Part shown: positions 56,442 through 64,000 of the stretch, in pieces
How positions within the stretch are numbered: position 1 is the stretch's first letter
Layout: each line of letters starts with the position of its first letter
Assembly: GCF_021442385.1 (NCBI RefSeq)
Contig: NZ_MUZA01000007.1
Location: forward strand, 62,001 to 126,000
Reading direction: 5' to 3'
From: Micromonospora sp. MH99
Lineage (GTDB): Bacteria; Actinomycetota; Actinomycetes; Mycobacteriales; Micromonosporaceae
Length of the DNA: 64,000 bases
Made by a program: the position numbers and the translations under genes
The notes under the pieces: model-generated
Database searches by the model: none
What the model was told of the DNA's origin: nothing
Seen by the model: the letters and a program-made list of their open reading frames with translations, nothing else

Positions 56442-57554
56442 ATGTCCGAGATGCTGCGCGCCCCCGCCGAGGTCACGTACGCCGACGAGCTGGACTTCCT
56501 GGAGTCGGTCGACACCGGCCCGAAGCCGTTCTCGTGGCGCCTGAGCCCGCGCATGGTCCGGCTGTTCGTCCTCGGCTCGGAGCGGGCCGACGGCCTGTCC
56601 CGCGAGATCCCGCAGAAGTGGTTCGGCGACCGCAGTTTCGTCGAACGGGCCATCGTCACCCTCGCCTCGGACCGGGGCCTGCTGCTGATCGGCGATCCCG
56701 GCACCGGCAAGAGCTGGCTGGCCGAGCTGCTGGCCGCCGCGATCTGCCGCAACTCGACACTGGTCGTGCAGGGCACCGCGGGCACGACGGAGGACCACAT
56801 CAAGTATTCGTGGAACGTTTCCATGGTGATCGCCAAGGGCCAGTCCCGCGAGTCGATGATCCCCTCACCGATCATGACGGCGATGGAACGTGGCGTGGTC
56901 GGGCGTTTCGAGGAGTTGACCCGCTCCACCAGCGACGTGCAGGACGCCCTGATCTCGATCCTGTCCGAGAAGTACGTCGCCATCCCCGAACTGGACCAGG
57001 ACAACATCGTCTTCGCCCAACCCGGCTTCTCGATCATCGCGACCGCCAACAGCCGGGACCGGGGCGTCAACGACCTCTCCTCGGCGCTCAAGCGGCGGTT
57101 CAACTTCGTGCGGATCCCGGTGGTGACCAACAAGCGCAGCGAGGCGGAGATCGTCCGGTTCCGCACCGAGGAGCTGCTACGCCGGCACCGCATCGAGTTG
57201 GACGTCCCGCCGACCCTCCTGGACATCCTGTTGCAGAGTTTCGCCGACCTGCGCGCCGGGGCGGCCGCAGCGACCAGCGACGACGAGAAGTTGGAGTCGG
57301 CGCTGTCCACCGCCGAGCAGATCGGTGTGCTGGAGGACGCCATCCTGCACAGCCAGTTCTTCGGCGACCGTACGCTGCGCGCGGCGACGCTCGCCGGGTC
57401 GCTGGTGGGGTCGCTGGCCCGGCGCAGTCCGGAGGACCTGGCGATCCTCAACAAGTACCTGCACGGTGTGGTGGAGCCCCGGGCCCGCAAGGACGACGAC
57501 GGGTGGGCGGGCTTCCTCGACGGCGGTCGTCAGGCGATCGCGTCCCTGTCGTGA
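56442..57554 (+). CDS. MoxR-family AAA+ ATPase
   Basis: A 370-aa AAA+ ATPase. Walker A is IGDPGTGKS (about residues 83-91). The Walker B region reads GVVGRFEELTRSTSDVQDALISILSEK, with Glu in FEEL in place of the usual DE. Sensor 1 is IIATANSRDRGVNDLSSALKRRFN, with an arginine-finger-like RRFN. The overall pattern suggests the YehL-like branch of MoxR. ATG has AGGAG upstream and is directly after the vWA gene; GTGA couples it to the last gene. Likely an ATP-driven remodeller acting with the vWA protein. Confidence 0.9.
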   Translation: MSEMLRAPAEVTYADELDFLESVDTGPKPFSWRLSPRMVRLFVLGSERADGLSREIPQKWFGDRSFVERAIVTLASDRGLLLIGDPGTGKSWLAELLAAAICRNSTLVVQGTAGTTEDHIKYSWNVSMVIAKGQSRESMIPSPIMTAMERGVVGRFEELTRSTSDVQDALISILSEKYVAIPELDQDNIVFAQPGFSIIATANSRDRGVNDLSSALKRRFNFVRIPVVTNKRSEAEIVRFRTEELLRRHRIELDVPPTLLDILLQSFADLRAGAAAATSDDEKLESALSTAEQIGVLEDAILHSQFFGDRTLRAATLAGSLVGSLARRSPEDLAILNKYLHGVVEPRARKDDDGWAGFLDGGRQAIASLS

Positions 57555-60403
57555 CCGCGCCCACCGTCGCCGGCCCGTTCGGCGCGCTCCGCGAGCAGCT
57601 CAGCGACGCGGCGGCAGCGTTCGCGGGCTCCGCCGACGCGCTCGGCGCGATCCTCGCCGGCATGGTCGACGACGTCGACCGGGCACTCGGCGAGCGACTG
57701 GAGATCTTCCCGGTCTGCCACCACTCACCGGCCTCCGCGCTGGCCATGGTGCGCCGGTTGCGGGCCAAGCAGCCCCGGGTGATCTACCTGGAGCTGTGCG
57801 AAGATCTCCAGCCGCTGCTCGGGGAGCTGCGCAACTGCCGTCTGCCCGTCGCGGTGCAGGCGTTCGCGTCGGAGCTGTCCGGCTTTCCCGCCGACGCCGG
57901 GCCGCTCAGTGTCGTCGCGCCCGTCACCGAGGCGTCGGCGGAATACCAGGCCATCGCGTACGCGCTGGAGACCCCCGGCGTCGAGCTGGTGCTGGTGGAC
58001 CGCTCCACCGACCACGTCTTCCAGTGGTCGCCGCGCGACCGACCGAGCGACGGGAGCGGCACGGCCGGGGCTACCGACGGGGGCGGCACGGCCGGTCCGA
58101 CAGCCACCGGCGAGGAGTCCGGGCTGCACGGTGACGCCGTCGGGGTGGAGATCGGCGACCTGCGGCCGCGGTTCGCGGAGCTGGAGGCGTACCTGCTGCA
58201 CCACGGCAAGGTGCGGCACTGGTCGGAGTGGTGGGACCAGTACGTGGAACGCCCGCTTGCCGACGCCGACCACGACACCTACCGGCAGGTGATGGTGCTG
58301 ATCGGCAGCCTGTTCCGGCGGCTGCGCCCGGCCGGCGAGGATCGGCTGGACCGCGACGAGGATCGCGAGCGGTACATGTGGACGAGGATGCGCCAGCACC
58401 TCGCCACCTCCGGCGTCGATCCGGCCGACTGCCTCTACGTCTGCGGCGCGTTCCACGCCGCCAGCCGGGTCGAGCAGTTCGGGCTGGGCTCCACCGCGCC
58501 CGACTTCGAGATCACCCCGCGCACCGACACCCGCTGGCGGTACGGGCTGATCCCGTCCAGCCACTCGGCGATCGAGGCCCAGTTCGGGCTGGCACCGGGC
58601 TCGGTGTCGATCGCCGCGGCGACCTGGACGAAGGCGGTGAGCCGGCACAACCTGTCCCCGTACCGGCTGGACGGCCAGCGCACCGGAACCAGCCGGGGGC
58701 GGCGGGGCCGGGCACCGACGGCGCCTGTCCCCACCGGGCCGGTCAGTGACCGGCTCACCGGCTTCCTCGCCGCGGCGCCCGACCTGGACGGCCTGGACGA
58801 GGCGGAGCTGCGCGGCTGGTGCGTGGACATCGTCCGACTGGCCCGGCGCAACGGATACCTGGCCAGCACCGCCGACGCGATCGCCGTCTTCGAGACCTCG
58901 GTCCTGCTGGCCGGCATGCGCAACCGGGCCCGGCCCACCCCGTACGACTTCGCCGACGCGGCGGTCACCTGCATCGAGAAGGACGTGGTGCCCGGCCGGC
59001 GCGACGTCCGGCGGCTCTGCGAGATCCTGCTGGGCGGCGACCGGATCGGTCAGGTCGGCTACGACGCCCTCCCGCCGCTGGCCCGCGACGTGCTCGATCG
59101 GCTCCAGCCCCTCGGCCTGGCCCTGGAGAAGCGGACGGTGCAGCGGGCGTTGCTGGATCTGGCCGCCCAGCCGGAGCTTGGCCGCTGCTCGGACCTGCTG
59201 TGGATCCTGCGGCACCTGCTGCCCCCGGCCGCGGTCCGGCCGATCATGGGCGAGCGGCGGCTCGGGCACCGCTCGGTCCAGGAGAGCTGGGACCTGGCGC
59301 TCGGCCGCCACCAGCGGGCGCTGATCGAGCTGGGCTACGAGGGCGTGACGGTCGAGCAGGTCCTGGAGCAGCGACTGCGGCGTGCGGTACGCGGCCCCGA
59401 CGCGACCGCCGCGGGTGCGCTGGCCGCGGTCGAGGACGCCATCCGGTTGCTCGACAGCCCTCGCCTGGTGGACGAGTTGGGGGCGCGCGCGGTGGACCTG
59501 CTCGCCGCCGAGCGCACCGTCGACGACGCCCCGGACGTGCTGCGCCGCATCCGGCGCCTGCTGGCCCACTACCGGGCCTCCGCGCCGACCCTCCCGAGCT
59601 GGTGCGCGGCCTTCGTGACCACCGGGTACGCGCACTACTGCACCCTGCTGCCGACCGCCATCGCCGCCGAGGAGACGGGCGTCCGGCAGGTCGGCGCGAT
59701 GCTCGGCTTCCTGTTCTCGATGGAGGGTCTGGCGCTGTCGCTGGGCTGCGACCGTTCTCAGCTGGAGCTGGCGGTCGGGCAGTCGCACCCGACGGCGCCG
59801 GCGAAGGTCGCCCTGCTCTGGGCGGCCCGACACCAGCTCGGCCTGCTGCCGCTTGCCGAGTTGCGGGCCCGGTGTGCCGAGCTGCTGGCCAACCCGCTGG
59901 TGGTGCCGGCCTTCCCGCAGTATCTGGCGGGCTTCGTGCACGCGCTGGAGCCGGTGCCCACGCTGGCGCCGTTCGTCGTCGAGACGATGTCGACCGCCTT
60001 CGCCCGGCTGCCCGATCCGGTGCTGCTGCCGTGGCTGCCGACCCTGATCACGACGCTGCGGGACCAGGGGCCGGAGCTGGTCCCGTTGCTGATCCGCGAG
60101 GCGGGGCGGACCTTTCCGGAGGCGCTGCCGGAGCTGGATTCCTGGGTGCCCCCGTGGGTGGCGCCTCCGTCTCCCGCGCCTCCGTCCGCGGTGCCAGCGG
60201 CCGCCGTCTCCGTACCGCGGCGGCGCGTGGGCGTGCTGCTCGCCGCCCACCCGGAGGCGGTCGACGCGGTCGCCGCCCTGCTCGGTCACGACGGCCGGTG
60301 GCAGCCGATGCCCGACCCGCCCGTCGACCGGTCCCGGGCGTCCGCCCTGCTGACCGGGCATCCCGAGACCGCTGCGGCGGTGTCCGTTCTCCTGGGGGTG
60401 TGA
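57551..60403 (+). CDS. DUF5682-like large protein (YehM-like) of the MoxR cassette
   Basis: A 950-aa protein. The N-terminal part has FPVCHHSPASALAMV (His57, His58), VIYLELCEDL (Glu81/Glu84) and CGAFHAASR (Gly299-Ala-Phe-His302). These fit the HHSPA, Glu and GX2H landmarks of DUF5682/YehM proteins and recall TraB/TIKI metallopeptidase-like folds (inference). An acidic, disordered insert is near 160-185. The C-terminal two thirds are helical, with a conserved-looking ELRGWCVDIVRLARRNGYLASTADA and a final repeat-like end (LLAAHPEAVDAVAALLG / LLTGHPETAAAVSVLLG). GTG overlaps the MoxR stop. Partner of the ATPase/vWA pair; catalysis unproven. Confidence 0.82.
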   Translation: MTAPTVAGPFGALREQLSDAAAAFAGSADALGAILAGMVDDVDRALGERLEIFPVCHHSPASALAMVRRLRAKQPRVIYLELCEDLQPLLGELRNCRLPVAVQAFASELSGFPADAGPLSVVAPVTEASAEYQAIAYALETPGVELVLVDRSTDHVFQWSPRDRPSDGSGTAGATDGGGTAGPTATGEESGLHGDAVGVEIGDLRPRFAELEAYLLHHGKVRHWSEWWDQYVERPLADADHDTYRQVMVLIGSLFRRLRPAGEDRLDRDEDRERYMWTRMRQHLATSGVDPADCLYVCGAFHAASRVEQFGLGSTAPDFEITPRTDTRWRYGLIPSSHSAIEAQFGLAPGSVSIAAATWTKAVSRHNLSPYRLDGQRTGTSRGRRGRAPTAPVPTGPVSDRLTGFLAAAPDLDGLDEAELRGWCVDIVRLARRNGYLASTADAIAVFETSVLLAGMRNRARPTPYDFADAAVTCIEKDVVPGRRDVRRLCEILLGGDRIGQVGYDALPPLARDVLDRLQPLGLALEKRTVQRALLDLAAQPELGRCSDLLWILRHLLPPAAVRPIMGERRLGHRSVQESWDLALGRHQRALIELGYEGVTVEQVLEQRLRRAVRGPDATAAGALAAVEDAIRLLDSPRLVDELGARAVDLLAAERTVDDAPDVLRRIRRLLAHYRASAPTLPSWCAAFVTTGYAHYCTLLPTAIAAEETGVRQVGAMLGFLFSMEGLALSLGCDRSQLELAVGQSHPTAPAKVALLWAARHQLGLLPLAELRARCAELLANPLVVPAFPQYLAGFVHALEPVPTLAPFVVETMSTAFARLPDPVLLPWLPTLITTLRDQGPELVPLLIREAGRTFPEALPELDSWVPPWVAPPSPAPPSAVPAAAVSVPRRRVGVLLAAHPEAVDAVAALLGHDGRWQPMPDPPVDRSRASALLTGHPETAAAVSVLLGV

Positions 60404-60450
60404 CCGCGTCCCGGCGCATGCCACGGCTGAGGCGTGGATGGCGGGGCGAG

Positions 60451-60475
60451 GCGTGAGTGCCGCGACGGCGGGTAG
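60451..60475 (+). promoter_or_regulatory. SigB/SigF-like promoter GCGT-N15-GGGTAG
   Basis: GCGT (60451-60454) and GGGTAG (60470-60475) are 15 nt apart and 46 nt before the ATG at 60522. The transcript leader would contain the hairpin at 60483-60509. Confidence 0.5.
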
Positions 60476-60482
60476 GCAGCGG

Positions 60483-60509
60483 CCCGGCGGGCTGTTGACA
60501 CCCGCCGGG
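60483..60509 (+). terminator. Leader hairpin CCCGGCGGG / CCCGCCGGG
   Basis: A perfect 9-bp stem with a 9-nt loop lies between the promoter-like element and the GGGAGG ribosome site of the next gene. It may be the terminator of the cassette or a leader structure. Confidence 0.45.
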
Positions 60510-60521
60510 TGGGAGGCTCCG

Positions 60522-60794
60522 ATGAGCACGTACCGGGATGAACAGGGCGGAAGGATTCCTCCTCCGGAGGCGGACGCCCTTGAGCAACGACAGGACGCGT
60601 TCGACGTCGGCCCGCCGGACCGGGTGTCGGGTGACGTCGACCCGGAGGCGGCCGAGGCCGATCTTGCCGAGCAGGGCGCCTTCCCGGCGGGCACGCTCGA
60701 GGAGGTGACGTCGCTGCCGGCCGACGCCAACGCGGCGGACGCCCTCGAACAGCGCCAGGAGATCCCGGCCCGCGACGAGGGTCGTCGCACCTGA
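60522..60794 (+). CDS. Small acidic 90-aa protein with two ADALEQRQ motifs
   Basis: The sequence is strongly acidic and helix-prone. ADALEQRQ occurs twice (near residues 17 and 78), bracketing a Pro/Asp-rich middle (DVGPPDRVSGDVDPEAAEADLAEQ). I recognise no named family, though similar short proteins occur in actinomycetes. ATG follows GGGAGG. A GCGT-N15-GGGTAG stress-type promoter and a hairpin lie upstream. A long terminator follows. Confidence 0.65.
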   Translation: MSTYRDEQGGRIPPPEADALEQRQDAFDVGPPDRVSGDVDPEAAEADLAEQGAFPAGTLEEVTSLPADANAADALEQRQEIPARDEGRRT

Positions 60795-60854
60795 CCCTTC
60801 CCGTTCCCGTCCAGGTAGCCGCCCCCGCGCCAGCCGCCCGAGACGGCGTTGCGG

Positions 60855-60894
60855 GTGATGCCTGTGGGTCATCAAGATGACTCACAGGCATCAC
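60855..60894. terminator. Bidirectional 18-bp hairpin
   Basis: GTGATGCCTGTGGGTCAT pairs with ATGACTCACAGGCATCAC with one G-U pair and a CAAG loop. It lies between the convergent small gene and mntH. Confidence 0.85.
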
Positions 60895-60931
60895 GCTCGC
60901 AGGAGTGCCCGGACGCAGGCGGCCGGCCCGC

Positions 60932-62200
60932 TCAGCCGGCGACGACCTGCCACAGCAGGAAGGCGTTGAGCGCCACGACCAGGACGGCCACCAGGGCTGC
61001 GGCGGCGGTGGTGAGCGGGTGGTTGACCAGGTTGCCCATGAGGTCGCGGCGGCGGGTGAAGGCGACCACCGGGATCAGCGCGAACGGGATGCCGAAGCTG
61101 AGGATGACCTGCGACAGCACCAGGGCGCGGGTGGGGTCGAGGCCGATGGCGAGCACGGCCAGCGCGGGTGCCAGGGTGACCAGCCGGCGCAGCAGCAGCG
61201 GCACCCGGCGGCGCAGGAAGCCCTGCATGATCACCTCACCGGCGTAGGTGCCGACGCTCGTGGAGGCGAGCCCGGAGACGAGCAGCGCGACCGCGAACCC
61301 GAACGCGGCGGCGGTGCCGATGCTCTGACCGAGGCCGGCGTGCACCCCCTGGAGGCTGTCGGCCCCCACCGGGCCGCCGCCCCGGAAGCTGGCCGCGGCG
61401 ATCAGCAGCATGGCGAGGTTGACCGCGCCGGCCGCCGTCAGGGCCAGCAGCACGTCGGTGCGCTGGCCCCGAAAGAGGGTCCGACGCTCGCCGTCGTCGG
61501 TCGCGGGGATGCGGTCGCGGGTCAGCGCGGAGTGCACGTAGATGACGTGCGGCATGACTGTGGCGCCGAGGATGCCGGCGGCCAGCAGCACGCTGTCGGT
61601 GCCCTGGAGTCGGGGCGCCAGGCCGGCCATGGCGGAGCCCGGATCGGCGCCGGCGGCGAGCAGGTTGGCCGCGAAGGCCAGGACGATGACGCCGAGCAGC
61701 ACGGCGATGGCGATCTCGAACGCGCGGAATCCGCGCGAGCGCAGGGCGAGCACGACGAAGGCGGCGGCGCCGATGATGAGCCCGCCGGGCAGCAGCGGGA
61801 TGCCGAAGAGGAGGTACAGGGCGACCGCGCCGCCGATCACCTCGGCCAGGTCGGTGGCCATCGCGACGAGTTCGGCTTGCACCCACATCATCCGGTTCAC
61901 CGGGCGGGGCAGGCGCTCGCGGCACAACTCGGGCAGGCTGCGGCCGGTGGCCAGGCCCAGCTTGGCGGTGAGGGTCTGCACCAGCATGGCCATCAGGTTG
62001 GCCACGACCACGACCCAGACGAGCAGGTAGCCGTAGCGGGCGCCGGCAGCCGAGTTGGTGGCGAAGTTGCCCGGGTCGACGTACGCGACGGCGGCGACGA
62101 ACGCCGGACCGAGCAGGATCAGCCGCCCGCGCACGCGACCCCGGGCGCGTGCGACCTGCAACGGCGTCGCCCTCGTCGTCGTGAGTTCGTTGGTGACCAC
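60932..62200 (-). CDS. mntH: NRAMP-family Mn2+/divalent metal transporter
   Basis: A 422-aa NRAMP protein with about 11 helices. The TM1 metal-binding motif AYVDPGNFATN and the TM6 motif MPHVIYVHSAL (Met-Pro-His) are intact, defining a proton-coupled Mn2+/Fe2+ importer. GTG at 62200 is chosen over other starts because GGGAGG precedes it at 6-7 nt. The promoter region, shared with the divergent GntR operon, has an imperfect TTGGC...GCCAA palindrome. No MntR gene is adjacent. Confidence 0.93.
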   Translation of the reverse strand: MVTNELTTTRATPLQVARARGRVRGRLILLGPAFVAAVAYVDPGNFATNSAAGARYGYLLVWVVVVANLMAMLVQTLTAKLGLATGRSLPELCRERLPRPVNRMMWVQAELVAMATDLAEVIGGAVALYLLFGIPLLPGGLIIGAAAFVVLALRSRGFRAFEIAIAVLLGVIVLAFAANLLAAGADPGSAMAGLAPRLQGTDSVLLAAGILGATVMPHVIYVHSALTRDRIPATDDGERRTLFRGQRTDVLLALTAAGAVNLAMLLIAAASFRGGGPVGADSLQGVHAGLGQSIGTAAAFGFAVALLVSGLASTSVGTYAGEVIMQGFLRRRVPLLLRRLVTLAPALAVLAIGLDPTRALVLSQVILSFGIPFALIPVVAFTRRRDLMGNLVNHPLTTAAAALVAVLVVALNAFLLWQVVAG

Positions 62201-62340
62201 CGAGCACCTCCCCCTGCACACGGATCGCGTGCCTGTTCCCTTCCCGGCGGGTTGGCCCGTCGGTGCCAATCGCTGGCCCCGGGGTGACAGGTGGGTCAGC
62301 CGCTTGACAGGGGCGTCGCGTCCCACCAAGCTGTCTATTA

Positions 62341-62358
62341 GTCCTACTGTCGTAGGAC
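62341..62358. promoter_or_regulatory. GntR (YtrA-type) operator GTCCTAC-N4-GTAGGAC
   Basis: A perfect inverted repeat 20 nt before the GntR start overlaps a TACTGT -10 candidate. The position fits autorepression of the gntR-ABC operon. Confidence 0.7.
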
Positions 62359-62378
62359 AACAGGAAGGATCATCACGA

Positions 62379-62786
62379 GTGATCGAGTTCGTGCTGGACA
62401 GCCGGTCGAAGGTGAACACCTACATGCAGCTCGTGCAGCAGGTGAAGCAGGCGCTGCGCGTCGGTCTGCTCACACCCGGGGACCAGCTGCCGAAGGTCCG
62501 GGACGTCGCCCAGTCACTGGCGATCAACCCGAACACGGTGCTGAAGGCGTACCGGGAGCTGGAGATCGAGGGCCTGGTCGGCGGCCGACCGGGGGTGGGC
62601 ACGTTCGTCCAGCGCACCCTCGCCGGCGCGTCCCTGCCCAATCAGGCCGAGCTGCGCGACGACCTCGTGGCGTGGCTGCACCGGGCGCAGGCCGCCGGCC
62701 TCACGGCCGAGGACGTCGTCGCCCTGGTGGAGACCACGCTGCGCGCCACCCTCACCGACGACACCCCACAGAAGGAACCCGCGTGA
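62379..62786 (+). CDS. GntR-family regulator, YtrA subfamily
   Basis: A 135-aa short GntR protein. The winged helix (YMQLVQQVKQALRVGLLTPGDQLPKVRDVAQSLAINPNTVLKAYRELEIEGLVGGRPGVGTFV) is complete, with only a short C-terminal helix, as in YtrA-type regulators of ABC operons. GTG has AGGAAGG upstream. It directly precedes and overlaps the ABC ATPase (GTGA), so it regulates its own operon through the 62341-62358 palindrome. Confidence 0.93.
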   Translation: MIEFVLDSRSKVNTYMQLVQQVKQALRVGLLTPGDQLPKVRDVAQSLAINPNTVLKAYRELEIEGLVGGRPGVGTFVQRTLAGASLPNQAELRDDLVAWLHRAQAAGLTAEDVVALVETTLRATLTDDTPQKEPA

Positions 62787-63697
62787 GCGGTACGAGAGGA
62801 CAGAGGATGGAGATGGTCTTGGAGGCCGACCGGCTGGGCAAGCGGTACGGCAGAACGTGGGCGTTACGGGACTGCTCGCTGCACCTTCCCGCCGGCCGGA
62901 TCGCCGCGCTGGTCGGGCCCAACGGCGCGGGCAAGAGCACGTTGCTGCACCTGGCCGTCGGGCTGCTCAAGCCCGACGAGGGCGCGGTGCGGGTGTTCGG
63001 CAGATCGCCGTACGGCGACACGGACGGGCTCGCCGACATCGGGTTCGTCGCCCAGGACACCCCGCTGTACCGGGACTTCACCGCCGCCGAGCTGGTCATC
63101 GCCGGCGGCAAGCTGAACAGGCGGTGGGACGCGGCGCTGGCCCGGACCCGGTTGGCGCAGCTCGGGATACCGCCCGACAAGCCGGTCGGCAAACTCTCCG
63201 GCGGCCAACGGGCCCAGGTGGCGCTCGCCCTGGCGCTGGCCAAGCAACCCCGGTTGCTGCTGCTCGACGAGCCGGTGGCCAGCCTCGATCCGCTGGCCCG
63301 GCGGGAGTTCCTCCAGTCGCTGATGGGCAGCGTCGCGGACTCCGGGACCACGGTTCTGCTCTCCTCGCACCTGCTGGCCGACCTGGAGCGGGTCTGCGAC
63401 TACCTGATCGTGCTCAACGCCGCCCAGGTGCAGCTCACCGGCTCGGTCGACGACCTGGTGGCCGCGCACCGGCAGCTCGTCGGCCCGCGGCACGACGGCG
63501 GTCCGATCGGCGGCGTCGCGCACGTGGTCCGGGCCAGCCACACCGACCGGCAGTCCACGCTGCTGGTGCGTACCGACGGCCCGGTCACCGACCCCGGCTG
63601 GACGGTGCGCGACGTGAGCCTGGAGGACGTCGTCCTGGCCTACCTGGCCGACGGCGTCGCGCAGACCAGTCACAGCGAGTGGGGGGTGGCGGCATGA
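62783..63697 (+). CDS. ABC transporter ATP-binding protein (YtrB/CcmA type)
   Basis: A 304-aa ATPase. Walker A is GPNGAGKST, signature LSGGQRAQ, Walker B LLLLDEPVASLDP and switch His LLSSHLLADLERV. The C-terminal ~80 residues form an extra domain ending near LEDVVLAYLADG, as in exporters of the antibiotic/peptide or lantibiotic-immunity type. GTG overlaps the GntR stop by 4 nt; an internal ATG at about 62807 is possible. Its permease follows by ATGA. Confidence 0.92.
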   Translation: MSGTRGQRMEMVLEADRLGKRYGRTWALRDCSLHLPAGRIAALVGPNGAGKSTLLHLAVGLLKPDEGAVRVFGRSPYGDTDGLADIGFVAQDTPLYRDFTAAELVIAGGKLNRRWDAALARTRLAQLGIPPDKPVGKLSGGQRAQVALALALAKQPRLLLLDEPVASLDPLARREFLQSLMGSVADSGTTVLLSSHLLADLERVCDYLIVLNAAQVQLTGSVDDLVAAHRQLVGPRHDGGPIGGVAHVVRASHTDRQSTLLVRTDGPVTDPGWTVRDVSLEDVVLAYLADGVAQTSHSEWGVAA

Positions 63698-64000
63698 TCT
63701 GGCTGACCTGGCGGCAACACCGCAAGCTGGCGTTCTACACCCTCCTGGGGTTCCTGGTGCTCGCCGCCGTGCTGGTGCCGATCGGCCTGTCGATGCGGCA
63801 CACCTTCGCCGACCTCGGGCTTGCGGGTTGTCTACGTCCGTCCGAGCTCAGCGACGCTGCCGCGCAGACCTGCGACGTGGGACTGCGCCGTTTCAGCGAC
63901 CGGTACGACAGTTTGAACCTGGTGGCGGTACTGCTGATCACCCTGCCGGTGCTGGTCGGTCTGTTCTGGGGCGCACCGCTGGTGGCTCGCGAGGTGGAGC
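63694..64000 (+). CDS. ABC-2 type membrane permease, N-terminal part (cut by window end)
   Basis: The first 102 codons are present. They have WLTWRQHRKLAFYTLL at the start and two membrane segments (FYTLLGFLVLAAVLVPIGL and LVAVLLITLPVLVGLFWGAPLVA) with an extracytoplasmic loop holding two Cys (GCLRP...QTCDVG). WLTWRQHR is a common opening of actinomycete ABC-2 permeases. ATGA overlap with the ATPase gene. Substrate unknown. Confidence 0.85.
   Translation, partial: MIWLTWRQHRKLAFYTLLGFLVLAAVLVPIGLSMRHTFADLGLAGCLRPSELSDAAAQTCDVGLRRFSDRYDSLNLVAVLLITLPVLVGLFWGAPLVAREVE

Overview
The window is uniformly very GC-rich, with dense GTG/ATG starts, 4-nt ATGA/GTGA overlaps, many leaderless starts, SARP/AfsR-type and LAL-type giant regulators, DinB/DUF664 (mycothiol-type) proteins and a SAM-IV riboswitch. 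This is a chromosomal segment of a filamentous actinomycete. Gene content and style suggest Micromonosporaceae (Micromonospora-like), but this is inference because no rRNA or marker gene is present. I see no tRNA, rRNA, insertion sequence, prophage or CRISPR array.

Layout. 1-10 kb: end of a secreted SGNH esterase, an alpha/beta hydrolase, several small stress-type genes, DUF72, two DinB proteins, a glycogen-debranching-like glucosidase paired with an SCP2 protein, a 2'-5' RNA ligase and an MFS exporter. 10-13.6 kb: a CorA transporter divergent from a large APC-type permease. 13.6-16.5 kb: a sulfur-controlled unit made of a SAM-IV riboswitch, a 37-aa Cys-containing leader peptide, a long hairpin and a complete amino-acid ABC importer. 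16.5-31.9 kb: a Cys/His-rich unknown, a Na+/H+ antiporter, an AfsR/SARP-like regulator facing a haloacetate-dehalogenase-like hydrolase, a small membrane/coiled-coil pair, a membrane-bound hydrolase translationally linked to an SDR facing an XRE regulator, a TetR regulator and an SRPBCC/Zn-alcohol dehydrogenase pair. 32-39 kb: MFS+SDR pair, NarL-type two-component system, Gfo/Idh/MocA oxidoreductase, DUF1062 and two small proteins. 39-53 kb: extracellular carbohydrate and surface functions (two SGNH hydrolases, one with a Pro/Ser repeat linker and one with a ricin lectin; a GH87 alpha-1,3-glucanase; a membrane-anchored CBM2-like fusion), a LAL regulator, a NYN-LOTUS ribonuclease-like protein, a maltokinase-cap protein and a nitronate monooxygenase.

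53-60.4 kb holds the most coherent uncharacterised system: five co-directional, mostly overlapping genes encoding a SWIM-like zinc protein, an unknown helical protein, a vWA protein, a MoxR-family AAA+ ATPase and a 950-aa DUF5682-like protein. 60.5-64 kb: a stress-type small protein, an NRAMP manganese transporter, and a GntR(YtrA)-ABC-permease operon with a clear palindromic operator, cut by the window end.

Regulatory themes seen across the window: four small-protein genes or neighbours carry a GNNT-N15-GGGTA promoter resembling the actinomycete general-stress sigma (SigB/SigF) consensus, and at least eight genes carry TANNNT exactly 6-7 nt before the start codon, which predicts leaderless mRNAs. 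Convergent genes are separated by long perfect hairpins.
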